Of a stretch of 64,000 nucleotides of DNA, positions 9,347-18,724 are shown piece by piece. The notes under the pieces are model-generated. The model searched no databases. It saw only the letters and a program-made list of their open reading frames with translations, and was not told the DNA's origin. Each line of letters begins with the position of its first letter. Position 1 is the stretch's first letter. The translations under genes were made by a program, and so were the position numbers. The DNA is from UPXZ01 sp049840795. GTDB lineage: Bacteria > Bacteroidota > Bacteroidia > Bacteroidales > Paludibacteraceae. The stretch spans positions 62,001-126,000 of the forward strand of contig JASGJK010000048.1 in assembly GCA_049840795.1 (NCBI GenBank). Direction: 5' to 3'.

Positions 9347-12136
9347 TCAATACCATACCACATTGTTCTGCGAACTGTATCTACTTCCTTGTTTTTCGTA
9401 TTTTAAGTCTTGTAACATGCTGGAGTTTACACCAATACGGAAGCTGTAAGTCTTGTAAGGTCCAAATGGAACCATACTACCCGTAAGTGTCCAACAGTGT
9501 AGGTTTCTTGTGATATTAAAAACAGTATAGCTAAATTGTTTCGCATTAAAGTCATAAGATGTAGTACCGTTTATTTGCCAACCTGGCGTAAGCTGTATGT
9601 TGCCAGAGATAGAAACATTGTGTGTCAGTTTTCGCTGATAATCCATCTTTTCGTAATCGAATTTAGCGGAATTATCTCCATAACGCATTGTGTAGTTGAA
9701 TGATAAACTCCATGGGATATTCACTTTTTCATATCCATCCGCATCTCTTTCGATATTATCATCTTTGTCTTTTTGATTTTGCTCATTGAGTATATCATTT
9801 ACATTTTCATCTTTAAAGTTGCCATCTGCGCCGTTAACACTATTTGGGTCTTGGTTTTTGTCGTCTTCTTTTTTCTTGTTTTTCTTTTTGAATGTTTGGT
9901 CGGAAAGGGTGTATGAAAATGATGTTCCGGTGCCCATAAAACGCGGAAACTTGCCATGATTCCAGCGAAGCTCATTTACTCGTACCGGCGTTTTTCCATC
10001 ACTTGCCAAACTCCACATATACGGGTCGTAGGATGTACTCAGATTTAAACTGTACGACTTGAATTTTAATCGAAGATTTACCCCAAAGTTAGACCAATTC
10101 ATAGAGTCTGCTGCCATATTATAGCTGCCGTTTACCGAAAAATTATCGATTAAACTTATGATTCTGGTTGCATTTTCGTTGATGGTGTCTTTTGAGTTTT
10201 TAACCTTCATTTCTAAATTGTTTCCGAGCGAGAAATTGATGCTACCCGATTTTCCTCGTCCGGGACCACCGTACATTGTGCCGGCATATTTAGAGTATTG
10301 GACTACGGAAACAACTTCCTGCTGCGTTGTTTTATTGTACTCCCTTTTTGTGTATGAATCCCAAGCGCCCCATATTGGGTTAGAAAAGTCAGGATTGTAA
10401 CTTACACCGATACTCGGAGTCATAACGTGGCGAATTTTTTGAATTTTATCTCCAAAAATAGCACGTAAAGGTGTGTAAAATCCGTATATCGTTGTGTTTG
10501 CCGAAGCTCCCACACTGAAATTGTAGTTGCGCCCGAAGTTATAAATTGTATCCGTTATTTCTTTTCCTGTTTTGGTGTTCTCATTCCAATCCCACGATTT
10601 TTCGTAATGACTCATTGACCATCGCTCGTTGTAATTTGCAGAGGTAGTAAATGTTATGTATTTAAGAATATTGAATGAGGCTGACACAGGAATACTGTGT
10701 TGCATACCATTTTTCCAGTCTTTAGACAAAGACGAATGAAGCAATAAGTATTCTTTCGTATAAATGCTATTTGATAATGTACCCGAGTAAGACATCGAAA
10801 TTTTTTCGTACCATTGCTCATTTCCTATCGCATTTCTTCTCTTAAAGGGGAAAATACGGCTCATCGAAATAGAGAGGTTCGGTAACGTTAGATTGATAGT
10901 CGAGTCTTTGGTTCTTTGGTTGATCAACATCGAGCCCGAAATAGAAAACGGATTATTGGGAAAGCGTTGCGAGAATGAAATGCTTGAGCCCTTGGTGTTC
11001 TCAGAGTTTATCGGTGAATAGTAGCTATTGATATTGCTTCGGTTATATCCGCTTGTAGAGAAATTGACACTGGCAGACAATGTGCGAAAAGGATTTACTT
11101 TCGGGTTTTGAGAGTGTGTCCAACGAATACTTAGGTTCTTTACTTTACTGTACGTATCCAAATCTTGATCGCCAGTGACATCTTCTCGGTAAGAAACACC
11201 TACGCTTCCGTTGAATTTATATCGTTTCAGATAATTTGAATTAAGATTTACTCCCCACGTACCACGTGTATAAATATCTCCTTTGATGTCTAAATCAACA
11301 TAATCACTGATGGCAAAATAATACCCTCCGTTTGTTAGCGCATACCCTCTCGTATAATCAGTTTCCAAACTCGGGGTTTCTATTCCCGAAGAATATTTTG
11401 AATTAAATGGAAAGTATCCGAACGGAATGTAGAGTGGCAAAGGTATATCTAACAGAACCATATGTGCTGGACCGGTAGCGATATAACTGCCGGGCTTGAC
11501 TTTGGCTTTGGACAAACTCAAATAGAAATGCGGATGGTCATGGTCATCACAAGTAGTGTATTTGCCGTCAGCCAAACAAAGCGCGTCCTCTTCCGTCTTT
11601 TTTGTCCTGTCGCTTAATATATATGCTTCGCCTTGCTGCGTGACGGCTTGGCGAATAAATCCTTTTTTTGTTTTCAGATTATAAGTTAATTCTTTGGCTG
11701 AAAATGGTTCACCTTCCCCTTCGGTAAATTCGGGATTTCCCTGTAAAACACCTAAAGAGTCAAGTTTTCCTTTCGCAAAAATCAAACTACTGTCCATTTT
11801 AACACGAACGTAGTCTGCCTTCAAATTTATTTTCTTATACTTTATATCGCTGTTTCCGTATAAAATGCCGGTACCATCTCCTAAAAAAACGATAGAATCA
11901 TTGGCAGTATAAGCTATTTCGCTGTCGATTTGATTCGGATTATTTTTTGGTGCCGTACTCACGGAGTCTTTTTTAACATCAGCTATTTTTTGACTATCCG
12001 CAGGTAGGACGCTCTTAATAGGTGCTACTTGAGGTTTAGCTTGTTGAGCGGTCAAAGATACGCCACCAATCAAACACAACATCAAGAAAAGTAAAGCTAA
12101 GGGTTTTATGTCATTTAAATACTTATTGGAAAGCAT
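9347..12136 (-). CDS. lptD: LptD-like LPS-assembly outer-membrane protein
   Basis: About 929 residues with a signal peptide (residues 1-31, ending in SLTAQQ), an N-terminal OstA/LptA-like beta-jellyroll (about 60-180; IVFLGDGTGILYGNSDIKYK, LKADYVRVKMDSS), then a long Ser/Asn/Tyr-rich beta-barrel. LptD inserts lipopolysaccharide into the outer leaflet together with LptE; Bacteroidetes versions are divergent in sequence but share this architecture. ATG 12136 is chosen over TTG 12175, because the TTG lies inside a perfect -7 promoter box. The acidic, Asn/Asp/Lys-rich insert KKKEDDKNQDPNSVNGADGN sits in a barrel loop. Divergent from the amidase gene. Intact over 2.8 kb. Confidence 0.82.
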   Translation of the reverse strand: MLSNKYLNDIKPLALLFLMLCLIGGVSLTAQQAKPQVAPIKSVLPADSQKIADVKKDSVSTAPKNNPNQIDSEIAYTANDSIVFLGDGTGILYGNSDIKYKKINLKADYVRVKMDSSLIFAKGKLDSLGVLQGNPEFTEGEGEPFSAKELTYNLKTKKGFIRQAVTQQGEAYILSDRTKKTEEDALCLADGKYTTCDDHDHPHFYLSLSKAKVKPGSYIATGPAHMVLLDIPLPLYIPFGYFPFNSKYSSGIETPSLETDYTRGYALTNGGYYFAISDYVDLDIKGDIYTRGTWGVNLNSNYLKRYKFNGSVGVSYREDVTGDQDLDTYSKVKNLSIRWTHSQNPKVNPFRTLSASVNFSTSGYNRSNINSYYSPINSENTKGSSISFSQRFPNNPFSISGSMLINQRTKDSTINLTLPNLSISMSRIFPFKRRNAIGNEQWYEKISMSYSGTLSNSIYTKEYLLLHSSLSKDWKNGMQHSIPVSASFNILKYITFTTSANYNERWSMSHYEKSWDWNENTKTGKEITDTIYNFGRNYNFSVGASANTTIYGFYTPLRAIFGDKIQKIRHVMTPSIGVSYNPDFSNPIWGAWDSYTKREYNKTTQQEVVSVVQYSKYAGTMYGGPGRGKSGSINFSLGNNLEMKVKNSKDTINENATRIISLIDNFSVNGSYNMAADSMNWSNFGVNLRLKFKSYSLNLSTSYDPYMWSLASDGKTPVRVNELRWNHGKFPRFMGTGTSFSYTLSDQTFKKKNKKKEDDKNQDPNSVNGADGNFKDENVNDILNEQNQKDKDDNIERDADGYEKVNIPWSLSFNYTMRYGDNSAKFDYEKMDYQRKLTHNVSISGNIQLTPGWQINGTTSYDFNAKQFSYTVFNITRNLHCWTLTGSMVPFGPYKTYSFRIGVNSSMLQDLKYEKQGSRYSSQNNVVWY

Positions 12137-12172
12137 TTTGCGCAGTTTCGTCTTGGTGAAAAATATTTCCTG

Positions 12173-12180
12173 CAAATTTA
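12173..12180 (-). promoter_or_regulatory. -7 box for lptD
   Basis: Minus-strand TAAATTTG matches TAnnTTTG 37 bases before ATG 12136. It rules out the upstream in-frame TTG at 12175. Confidence 0.55.
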
Positions 12181-12276
12181 ACTAAAAAAACACTGTAAAA
12201 TTGCATTTATACGTTTTTTATGAATAATTTGATTTTTCGTGTCTTAAAACTATCATCGTATGTACAATAAAATTTG

Positions 12277-12284
12277 TATTTTTG
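12277..12284 (+). promoter_or_regulatory. -7 box for the amidase gene
   Basis: TATTTTTG matches TAnnTTTG. It lies downstream of an in-frame ATG at 12260, so the real start is ATG 12356. No clear -33 TTG. Confidence 0.5.
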
Positions 12285-12355
12285 CATTATTAAAAGCAGA
12301 CAGAATCAGCTGTAGATATTTTACAACAATTTCAATCTTCCAATCCAAGTTTATT

Positions 12356-13549
12356 ATGAGAAAAACGATAAAGTATTCCCATTTATTTTTTAACTCATTT
12401 GTTTTTCTGTTATTATTTATTGCCCAATCCGCGTTCGCAAAGCCTTTCACCATTGTTATTGATGCAGGGCACGGAGGACACGATACTGGTGCGGTAGGCA
12501 AATATTCAAAAGAGAAAAACCTAAATTTGTCCGTCTCATTGCTTTTCGGTAAAATGGTCGAAGAGAACCAGCCCGATGTTAAAGTGATCTATACTCGTAA
12601 GACCGACGTTTTTCTCACACTCCAGGAGCGCGCCGACATAGTGAACAGAAATAACGCCGATGCTTTTTTTTGTATTCATACTAACGCGAATAACAACTCG
12701 GCTGCGCACGGTACAGAAACATACACGCTTCGGGTAAACAGTAGTCGCACACAGGGGAACTTGGAAGTAGCAATGCGCGAAAATTCGGTGATGCTCCTCG
12801 AAGAAGATTATAAAACCAGGTATCAGGGATTTGATCCTCGCTCGGTAGATTCATACATCATGTTTGATTTTATGCAAGATAAATATATTGATAAAAGCAT
12901 ACAACTTGCTTCACTTATACAAAGACAATTCGTACGCTTAGGCAGATTTGATAGGGGAGTGCAGCAAGCCGGGTTTTGGGTGCTATATAAGTCGGCTTGT
13001 CCGAGCGTGCTGATAGAAATGGGTTTTATTTCCAATAAAATAGAAGAGAACTACCTTAATTCGCAAGAAGGTCAAAGTGAAATAGCAACCTCTATTTACA
13101 GGGCGTTTCTTACTTATAAAAAAGACCACGACAAAAAAACAGGAAAAGCCACTTCTTCCAAAGATGCAAGCTATAGTAGAAATAATGCAGATGAAACCAA
13201 CGATGACGTAAAAGCAGACACGATGGTAGAAATACCTCAGAATAAAAATATATCAAATGTCAAAATACAGCCCAAAGAGTCGAGAACAGAAACTCCAGTG
13301 GAAAATAAAGATAAAGTCATTTATAAAGTTCAGATTTTGGCTACCAAAGAGAAGCTGGGGGAAAAAGATGACGAACTAAAAGGGCTGACGGATGTCGACT
13401 ATTATTACGAAGGAGGATTGCATAAATACACTTATGGCAATTGCAGCACAATGCAAGAGGCATTACGCCTCAGAAAGTCGATAATTAAAAAATTTCCTTA
13501 TGCTTTTGTCGTAGCTTTCAAGAATGGAAAGAAGATGGATGTAAAATAA
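12356..13549 (+). CDS. N-acetylmuramoyl-L-alanine amidase (Amidase_3)
   Basis: 397 residues. A signal peptide (ending AQSAFAKP) is followed directly by the zinc amidase domain (about 30-260) with DAGHGGHDTGAVG, FFCIHTNANNNS and VLIEMGFISNKIEE, which supply the His, His and catalytic Glu expected in AmiA/B/C-type enzymes. A charged linker leads to a C-terminal domain (VIYKVQILATKEKL to the end) resembling a SPOR domain, which binds denuded glycan at division sites. It cleaves the bond between MurNAc and the stem peptide during daughter-cell separation. ATG 12356 follows the promoter; the earlier in-frame ATG at 12260 precedes the -7 box. Confidence 0.9.
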   Translation: MRKTIKYSHLFFNSFVFLLLFIAQSAFAKPFTIVIDAGHGGHDTGAVGKYSKEKNLNLSVSLLFGKMVEENQPDVKVIYTRKTDVFLTLQERADIVNRNNADAFFCIHTNANNNSAAHGTETYTLRVNSSRTQGNLEVAMRENSVMLLEEDYKTRYQGFDPRSVDSYIMFDFMQDKYIDKSIQLASLIQRQFVRLGRFDRGVQQAGFWVLYKSACPSVLIEMGFISNKIEENYLNSQEGQSEIATSIYRAFLTYKKDHDKKTGKATSSKDASYSRNNADETNDDVKADTMVEIPQNKNISNVKIQPKESRTETPVENKDKVIYKVQILATKEKLGEKDDELKGLTDVDYYYEGGLHKYTYGNCSTMQEALRLRKSIIKKFPYAFVVAFKNGKKMDVK

Positions 13550-13985
13550 GAAAAAAGTGAAAAGTTAAATAAATAACCATTGCTGTTATTTATAATCATT
13601 CTAAACAGGTTAAATGATAAAAATATTTTTATTACATTCTAAAATTCTAAAAAACAAGTAAATAAACAATAATTCAGTCTTATTTTCTATTTTTTTGAAT
13701 AAATTGTTAAATGCTTTATTTTCAACAGACTTCATGTTTTTGTCATTCTAAAATTGTTGATTTTCAGATCGTTGTGCAACTTGCTAATAATCTGAAAGTT
13801 AAACTTAAGACTAAATATAATAAAAAATACATTTGTTTTTCAAAAATATTATTTTGATATTTGTAAAACAGAAGGATGCCCATTTCAATGAAGTATAACG
13901 GTATTTTTTGATTTTTTTTACTCAAATTATTTATAACTCGACCGTAGTGTCGATTTTTTTATCCCAAAAAATAGAATTTTTAAAA
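13550..13985 (+). other. AT-rich dnaA upstream region with CATTCTAAA repeats
   Basis: 436 bases without a gene. CATTCTAAA occurs at 13597-13605, 13635-13643 and 13744-13752, with ATTCTAAA again at 13644-13651. GTTAAA also recurs. No consensus DnaA box (TTATCCACA) is found, so there is no positive evidence for oriC. The repeats could be a regulatory site for dnaA. Confidence 0.4.
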
Positions 13986-15388
13986 GTGAGGAATCACGAG
14001 CAGTTGTGGAATGAATGTCTGGATATTATTCACGATAATATTCCGGAAGTATCATATAAACATGGTTTGCTCCTATTCAAGCGATAAGTTTCAACGAGGG
14101 TGTGTTTGTACTACAAGTTCCAAGTCAGTTTTTTGTAGAATACATCGAAGAGAGATATATCGACTTGCTGGGGATGACCTTGGCTCGCGTAGCAGGGAAA
14201 GGTACAAGATTAGAGTATCGCGTACTGATAGATAAATCAAATGATAAAGGGACACAAATACCAAGCGCTAACGATTCGACGACCAATTCAACAAATTTTT
14301 CGCCCAAATATCAATCCGACAAGGCTATTGTTTCTCCCTATCAACGCAGACAGTTACCGGAAATAGATCCGCAGTTGAATCTATCCTATAATTTTGATGC
14401 GTTAATCGAAGGTAAAAGTAATCAGTTGGCACGCACAGCGGGCTTAAGCATAGCATCAAATCCGGGGAAAACCGTATTTAATCCTCTTTTTGTGTATGGA
14501 GTGTCAGGAGTGGGAAAAACACACCTTGCCAATGCTATCGGAGTGATGACTAAAAAAATGTTTGCTGACAAGCGTGTATTATATGTTTCGGCAAATACAT
14601 TCTTGATTCAATATACCGATGCCGTTCGAAATAATACGCAAAATGATTTTCTGAATTTTTATCAAACCATTGACGTGCTAATAATGGACGATATTCAGGA
14701 ATTTGCTGGAAAAACCGCAACTCAAAATACATTTTTCCATATTTTCAATCATTTGCATCAAACGGGCAAACAACTTGTGCTTACTGCTGATCGTTCTCCG
14801 TTGCAAATGGAAGGAATGGAACCCCGATTATTGACCCGTTTCAAATGGGGACTTTCAGCCGAAATAGAAAAACCCGACTTTGATTTACGGAAAAAAATTC
14901 TGAAAAATAAAATTTACAGAGATGGACTCGAAATTCCGGAAAATGTGGTAGATTTTATCGCAGAGAATGTGACGGACAATGTTCGGGATTTGGAAGGAGT
15001 ATTGGTGTCGTTGCTGGCACATTCTACTTTAGCCAACAGACCCATTGATTTGCAGCTTGCCGAAAATATTGTGAGTAGAATTGTGGCGATAACTCCTAAA
15101 GTGAATACAATGGAGCAAATCCGTCAGGTTGTATGCGACTATTTCAAACTATCGGTGGACGCGATTTCAACCAAATCACGTAAATTGGAGGTGGTTCAGG
15201 CACGTCAAATCGCAATGTATTTTTCTAAACGATTGACGAAAAATTCTCTTTCTGCCATTGGAAATTTTATAGGACAACGCGATCACGCAACTGTACTTCA
15301 CGCTTGTAAGAAAGTAGAAGATTTGATTGACACGGATAAGTTTTTCCGTCAAAATATAATTGAAATCGAAGAAAAATTGAAAAAGTAA
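13986..15388 (+). CDS. dnaA: Chromosomal replication initiator DnaA, one frameshift
   Basis: About 467 residues when repaired. Domain I begins at GTG 13986 (EQLWNECLDIIHDNIPEVSY). One A is missing in the A3 run 14058-14060; restoring it gives KTWFAPIQAISFNEGVFVLQ and joins the rest. Domain III (AAA+) has LNLSYNFDALIEGKSNQLAR, Walker A GVSGVGKT, Walker B LIMDDIQ, and sensor 2. Domain IV carries the DNA-binding signature GQRDHATVLHACKKV. DnaA melts oriC and loads the helicase and cannot normally be lost, so the frameshift is most likely a sequence error. A terminator follows 17 bases after the stop. Confidence 0.92.
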
Positions 15389-15404
15389 ATAACGTAACAA
15401 TATA

Positions 15405-15448
15405 ACATAAAAGAGTTTGAAATGTTATTCAAACTCTTTTATGTTTTT
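15405..15448 (+). terminator. Rho-independent terminator of dnaA
   Basis: ACATAAAAGAGTTTGA at 15405-15420 pairs perfectly with 15429-15444 around an 8-base loop, and T-rich sequence follows. Confidence 0.85.
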
Positions 15449-15523
15449 ATACGACACATTTTTTTCAGAATAAAATAAATTTGTATTTTTACATCGTAAA
15501 ACAAATTATTCAAAAGACCAACT

Positions 15524-16096
15524 ATGATTTTCAAATTTACAATTATTTCTGATGAAGTGGATAATTTTCTTCGGATAATAGAAATAGACTCCGAGGCTTC
15601 TTTTCTTGATTTTCACCACGCCATTCTTGATTCTGTTGATTACGAAAAAAATCAACTAACTTCGTTTTTCCTATGCAATGATGATTGGGAAAAAGAACAG
15701 GAAATTACACTTATTGAGATGGAATCAAGTTCAGAATACGACAATTTGGTGATGGAAGATACCGTTTTAGATGAAATACTGACGGATGAAAAACAAAAAT
15801 TGATGTATGTGTTTGATATGATTTCAGACAGAGCGTTTTTTATCGAGCTCACAGAAATGATCCCCGGAAAAGACCTTGACGAACCGGTATGCAAAGCATC
15901 CAAAGGAAAAGCGCCGAAACAACTGGCAGAGCAAGATGATTTCGTAAATGTTGCTACCAAAGCGGCACCGTCGGCAACCGGAGATGAAAGCTTTTATGGA
16001 GACGAAGATTTTAATATCGATGAATTAGATGAAGAGGGTTTTGGCGATTTAAACTTTGATGACGCAAGCTTATTTGGTGAGGATTCAAAATTTTAA
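15524..16096 (+). CDS. Plasmid pRiA4b ORF-3-like (IS1096 passenger TnpR-like) protein
   Basis: 190 residues. The N-terminal 110 residues (FKFTIISDEVDNFLRIIEID, then FLDFHHAILDSVDYEKNQLT, FFLCNDDWEKEQEITLIEM and MYVFDMISDRAFFIELTEM) match the PF07929 fold, in which strands surround an FxxLHxxIxxA-like helix. The C-terminal 60 residues are very acidic (DFNIDELDEEGFGDLNFDD). The family name comes from mobile elements, but copies beside dnaA or miaA in Bacteroidales chromosomes are ordinary residents and nothing mobile surrounds this one. Function unknown. It has its own terminator at 16119-16162. Confidence 0.75.
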   Translation: MIFKFTIISDEVDNFLRIIEIDSEASFLDFHHAILDSVDYEKNQLTSFFLCNDDWEKEQEITLIEMESSSEYDNLVMEDTVLDEILTDEKQKLMYVFDMISDRAFFIELTEMIPGKDLDEPVCKASKGKAPKQLAEQDDFVNVATKAAPSATGDESFYGDEDFNIDELDEEGFGDLNFDDASLFGEDSKF

Positions 16097-16118
16097 TATA
16101 TAAATTAGTATAATTCTG

Positions 16119-16162
16119 AAAGACAGAAGATCTCTTTAAAAAAGAATTTTCTGTCTTTTTAT
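16119..16162 (+). terminator. Rho-independent terminator
   Basis: AAAGACAGAA at 16119-16128 pairs with TTCTGTCTTT at 16149-16158, followed by more T. It lies 23 bases after the pRiA4b-ORF3-like gene and just before miaA. Confidence 0.75.
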
Positions 16163-16175
16163 TTAAAGATTTTAT

Positions 16176-17072
16176 CTGAAAACATTAATTGTCATATTAG
16201 GTCCTACCGGAGTAGGTAAAACAGGCATCAGCTTACGATTGGCAGGGAAATTCGGTTGTCCGATAGTTTCGTCGGATTCGCGACAAATATTTTGTGAGTT
16301 GAGAATTGGAACTGCTTCGCCCGATGAAGACGAATTAAAAAGAGCGAAACATTATTTTATTGGAACTCATTCAATATTTGACAATTACAGTGCAGGGCAA
16401 TACGAAGAAGATGCCATCAAACTTTTGAATGAATTATTCAAAACGAATGATGTTGTTTTATTTGTGGGAGGTTCGATGATGTATATTGATGCCGTATGCA
16501 ATGGGATGGACGATATTCCGCAAGTGAAACCGGAGATTAGGGAACTATGGCAAAAAAAATTTGCAGAAAAGGGGTTGGAATTTATTCAAAATGAATTGAA
16601 ACGGTTAGATGAAAAGCATTATGGAGAAGTAGATTTGCAAAATCCCAAACGAGTATTACACGCATTGGAAATTTGTACACAAACCGGCTTAACTTTTTCG
16701 GAGTTTAGGACCGGAGAACGCAAAAAACGTAACTTTGAAATTCTGAAAATTGGCTTGAACCGACCACGCGAAGAGCTTTACGAACGCATAAACAAACGTG
16801 TGAATATGATGATGCAACAAGGGCTATTAGACGAAGCTCGCCCTTTTTATCCGCACAAGCACTTGAATACGCTGAATACTGTCGGTTACAAAGAATTATA
16901 TAAATATATGGACGGCGACTGGACGTTGGACTTTGCTGTGAATATGATAAAACAGGATAGTAGGCATTACGCAAAACGACAACTGACGTGGTTTAATCGT
17001 GATAAAGATATTTATTGGTTTCATCCGGATAATGAAGAAGAAATAATTGAATTTATAAATAACAAGATATGA
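16176..17072 (+). CDS. miaA: tRNA dimethylallyltransferase MiaA
   Basis: About 298 residues. The P-loop GPTGVGKT and the substrate motif PIVSSDSRQ are in one open frame, followed by AGQYEEDA, FVGGSMMYIDAVCNG and the C-terminal HYAKRQLTWFNRD. MiaA adds dimethylallyl to A37 of tRNAs reading UNN codons. The P-loop lies before the first ATG or TTG of the frame (TTG 16239), and an in-frame stop sits at 16164-16166, so translation must begin within 16167-16200. CTG 16176 (then AAA ACA TTA ATT GTC) is the best candidate, or a true ATG was misread there. The stop codon overlaps murB by 4 bases. Confidence 0.88.
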   Translation: MKTLIVILGPTGVGKTGISLRLAGKFGCPIVSSDSRQIFCELRIGTASPDEDELKRAKHYFIGTHSIFDNYSAGQYEEDAIKLLNELFKTNDVVLFVGGSMMYIDAVCNGMDDIPQVKPEIRELWQKKFAEKGLEFIQNELKRLDEKHYGEVDLQNPKRVLHALEICTQTGLTFSEFRTGERKKRNFEILKIGLNRPREELYERINKRVNMMMQQGLLDEARPFYPHKHLNTLNTVGYKELYKYMDGDWTLDFAVNMIKQDSRHYAKRQLTWFNRDKDIYWFHPDNEEEIIEFINNKI

Positions 17073-18080
17073 GTATTCAGCAAAATATATCGCTAAAACC
17101 GTACAATACATTTGGGATTGATGTAAAAGCAAAATATTTTGCCGAATACAATTCTGTGGAAGAGTTGAGGGAACTTTTACAATCAGACATCCTGAAAAAA
17201 AACAAACATTTGCATATTGGTGGTGGAAGTAACTTGTTGTTTTTGAGTGATTTTGATGGAGTTATTTTACATTCAAAAATTGATTCAGTAGAAAAACTGC
17301 AAGAAAATGACGATTTTGTGTGGGTGCGTGTTGGTTCAGGGGTAATTTGGGACGACTTTGTAGCTTACTGTGTAGATAATAATTGGTGTGGGGTCGAAAA
17401 TCTTTCACTAATTCCGGGCGAGGTTGGCGCATCGGCAGTACAAAATATCGGTGCTTACGGTGTAGAGGTGAAAGACACCATAGATACGGTTGAAGCGCTT
17501 GAAATAGAAACTCTTGACAATAGAAAGTTTCTTAATCAGGATTGTAAATACGACTATCGTAACAGCATTTTCAAGAGTACACTCAAAGGAAGATACATTG
17601 TAACCTTTGTTACATTTAAGTTGTATAAAAAAATAAATTATATTCTTGATTATCAACACTTAAAAGATTCAGTTTTGAAAAGCGGAGAAATCAATTTACA
17701 ACACATTCGCCACACCATCATAGCCATCCGTAAAGAAAAACTCCCCCGACCCTGCTATTACCGGAAATGCCGGCAGTTTTTTTATGAATCCGATTATTTC
17801 AAAAGATAAATTCGTCAAACTGCAAGAAAAATTTCCCAATATCCCGCACTACAACGTTTCTGAAAACGAAGAAAAAATTCCTGCCGGATGGTTGATTGAG
17901 CAATGTGGATTCAAAGGAAAACAGTTTGGAAACGTGGGAGTACATAAAAATCAGGCATTGGTCATTGTTAATTTAGGAAATGCCACCGGAAAACAAGTTG
18001 CAGCATTAGCCCAACAAATACAAGAGTCGGTAAAATTTAATTTCGGGATAGAAATATCGCCTGAAGTGAATTATATTTGA
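17069..18080 (+). CDS. murB: UDP-N-acetylmuramate dehydrogenase MurB, one frameshift
   Basis: About 337 residues when repaired. The FAD-binding part has LKPYNTFGIDVKAKYFAEYN, HIGGGSNLLF, SLIPGEVGASAVQNIGAYGV, and YDYRNSIFK. Then the C5 run at 17743-17747 carries one C too many; removing it gives LPDPAITGNAGSFFMNP, with the catalytic serine of GNAGSFFxNP, and continues to EQCGFKGKQFGNVGVHKNQA and the stop. MurB reduces UDP-GlcNAc-enolpyruvate to UDP-MurNAc, an essential step of peptidoglycan synthesis, so an error in the sequence is likelier than a null mutant. ATG overlaps the end of miaA. Confidence 0.93.
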
Positions 18081-18137
18081 AAATGTAGCGTTTATTCGTC
18101 ACTCGTTCCGTTTTTTTTCAACATAAAAACATGATAG

Positions 18138-18167
18138 CCTACACAATTTAAACGTGTAGGTTTTTTT
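18138..18167 (+). terminator. Rho-independent terminator after murB
   Basis: CCTACAC at 18138-18144 pairs with GTGTAGG at 18154-18160, followed by seven T. Confidence 0.82.
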
Positions 18168-18340
18168 GTCTCGTCTTCTTATGTCAATTCAACTCTCCGA
18201 ATGTTCAGTTGGGATTTAATTTCAGCCCATTGACTTATAAACTATTTTTTATCGCCCAAATTAGAGTTTATTTTTGCATCACAGATTATCTAATTCAGCC
18301 AATTTGTAGTATAATAATCACATTTAAAAATGCAAAACTT

Positions 18341-18707
18341 ATGAAAAAATTAATTTTATTAACTGTAACTTTATTGATGCGTGTTGGTTTATTTGCTCAA
18401 AATCAGAATGATATGATTTTAGGTGAATGGGAAAACAAAGAGAAAACCCACATTGTTGAGTTTGTTAAAAATGGAAATACTTACGAAGCTATTATTCGTA
18501 AATCCAAAAATAGTAGCGTGATAGGTAAGAAAACAAATTGCAGGATTAAAACCATCAAACAAAGGCGTTTATGTCGATGGAGAATTGTTTTTATATCAAA
18601 AAAACACATCTGCAAAGTGTAGTATAAAAGTAGTGAGCGACACTAAAATTGAAATCCAAGCTTCTAAAGGATGGATATCGAAAACTGAAGTATGGACAAA
18701 ATTATAA
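18341..18707 (+). CDS. DUF2147-like small secreted protein, one frameshift
   Basis: About 121 residues. Signal peptide MKKLILLTVTLLMRVGLFAQ, then ILGEWENKEKTHIVEFVKNG, the start of a DUF2147 / lipocalin-like domain. One A is gained in the run near 18528; removing it gives GKKQIAGLKPSNKGVYVDGE and ends ISKTEVWTKL at 18707, the typical WxKL ending of this family. The domain is found in short periplasmic proteins of unknown function. The stop lies 17 bases before the tolC ATG, so the two may be co-transcribed. Confidence 0.65.
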
Positions 18708-18724
18708 CAAAATTAAGATTTACG

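Noticed and set aside
13550..13985. Replication origin next to dnaA
   Set aside because: No consensus DnaA boxes or clear unwinding repeats were found; AT richness alone is common in this genome and dnaA is often far from oriC in Bacteroidetes.
14011..14235. Separate small gene overlapping the start of dnaA
   Set aside because: It is an out-of-frame reading across the dnaA lesion; the conserved DnaA domain I is read in the other frames.
15524..16096. Mobile element (IS1096 passenger / plasmid pRiA4b name)
   Set aside because: Only the protein family name refers to mobile elements. There is no transposase, inverted repeat or target duplication around it.
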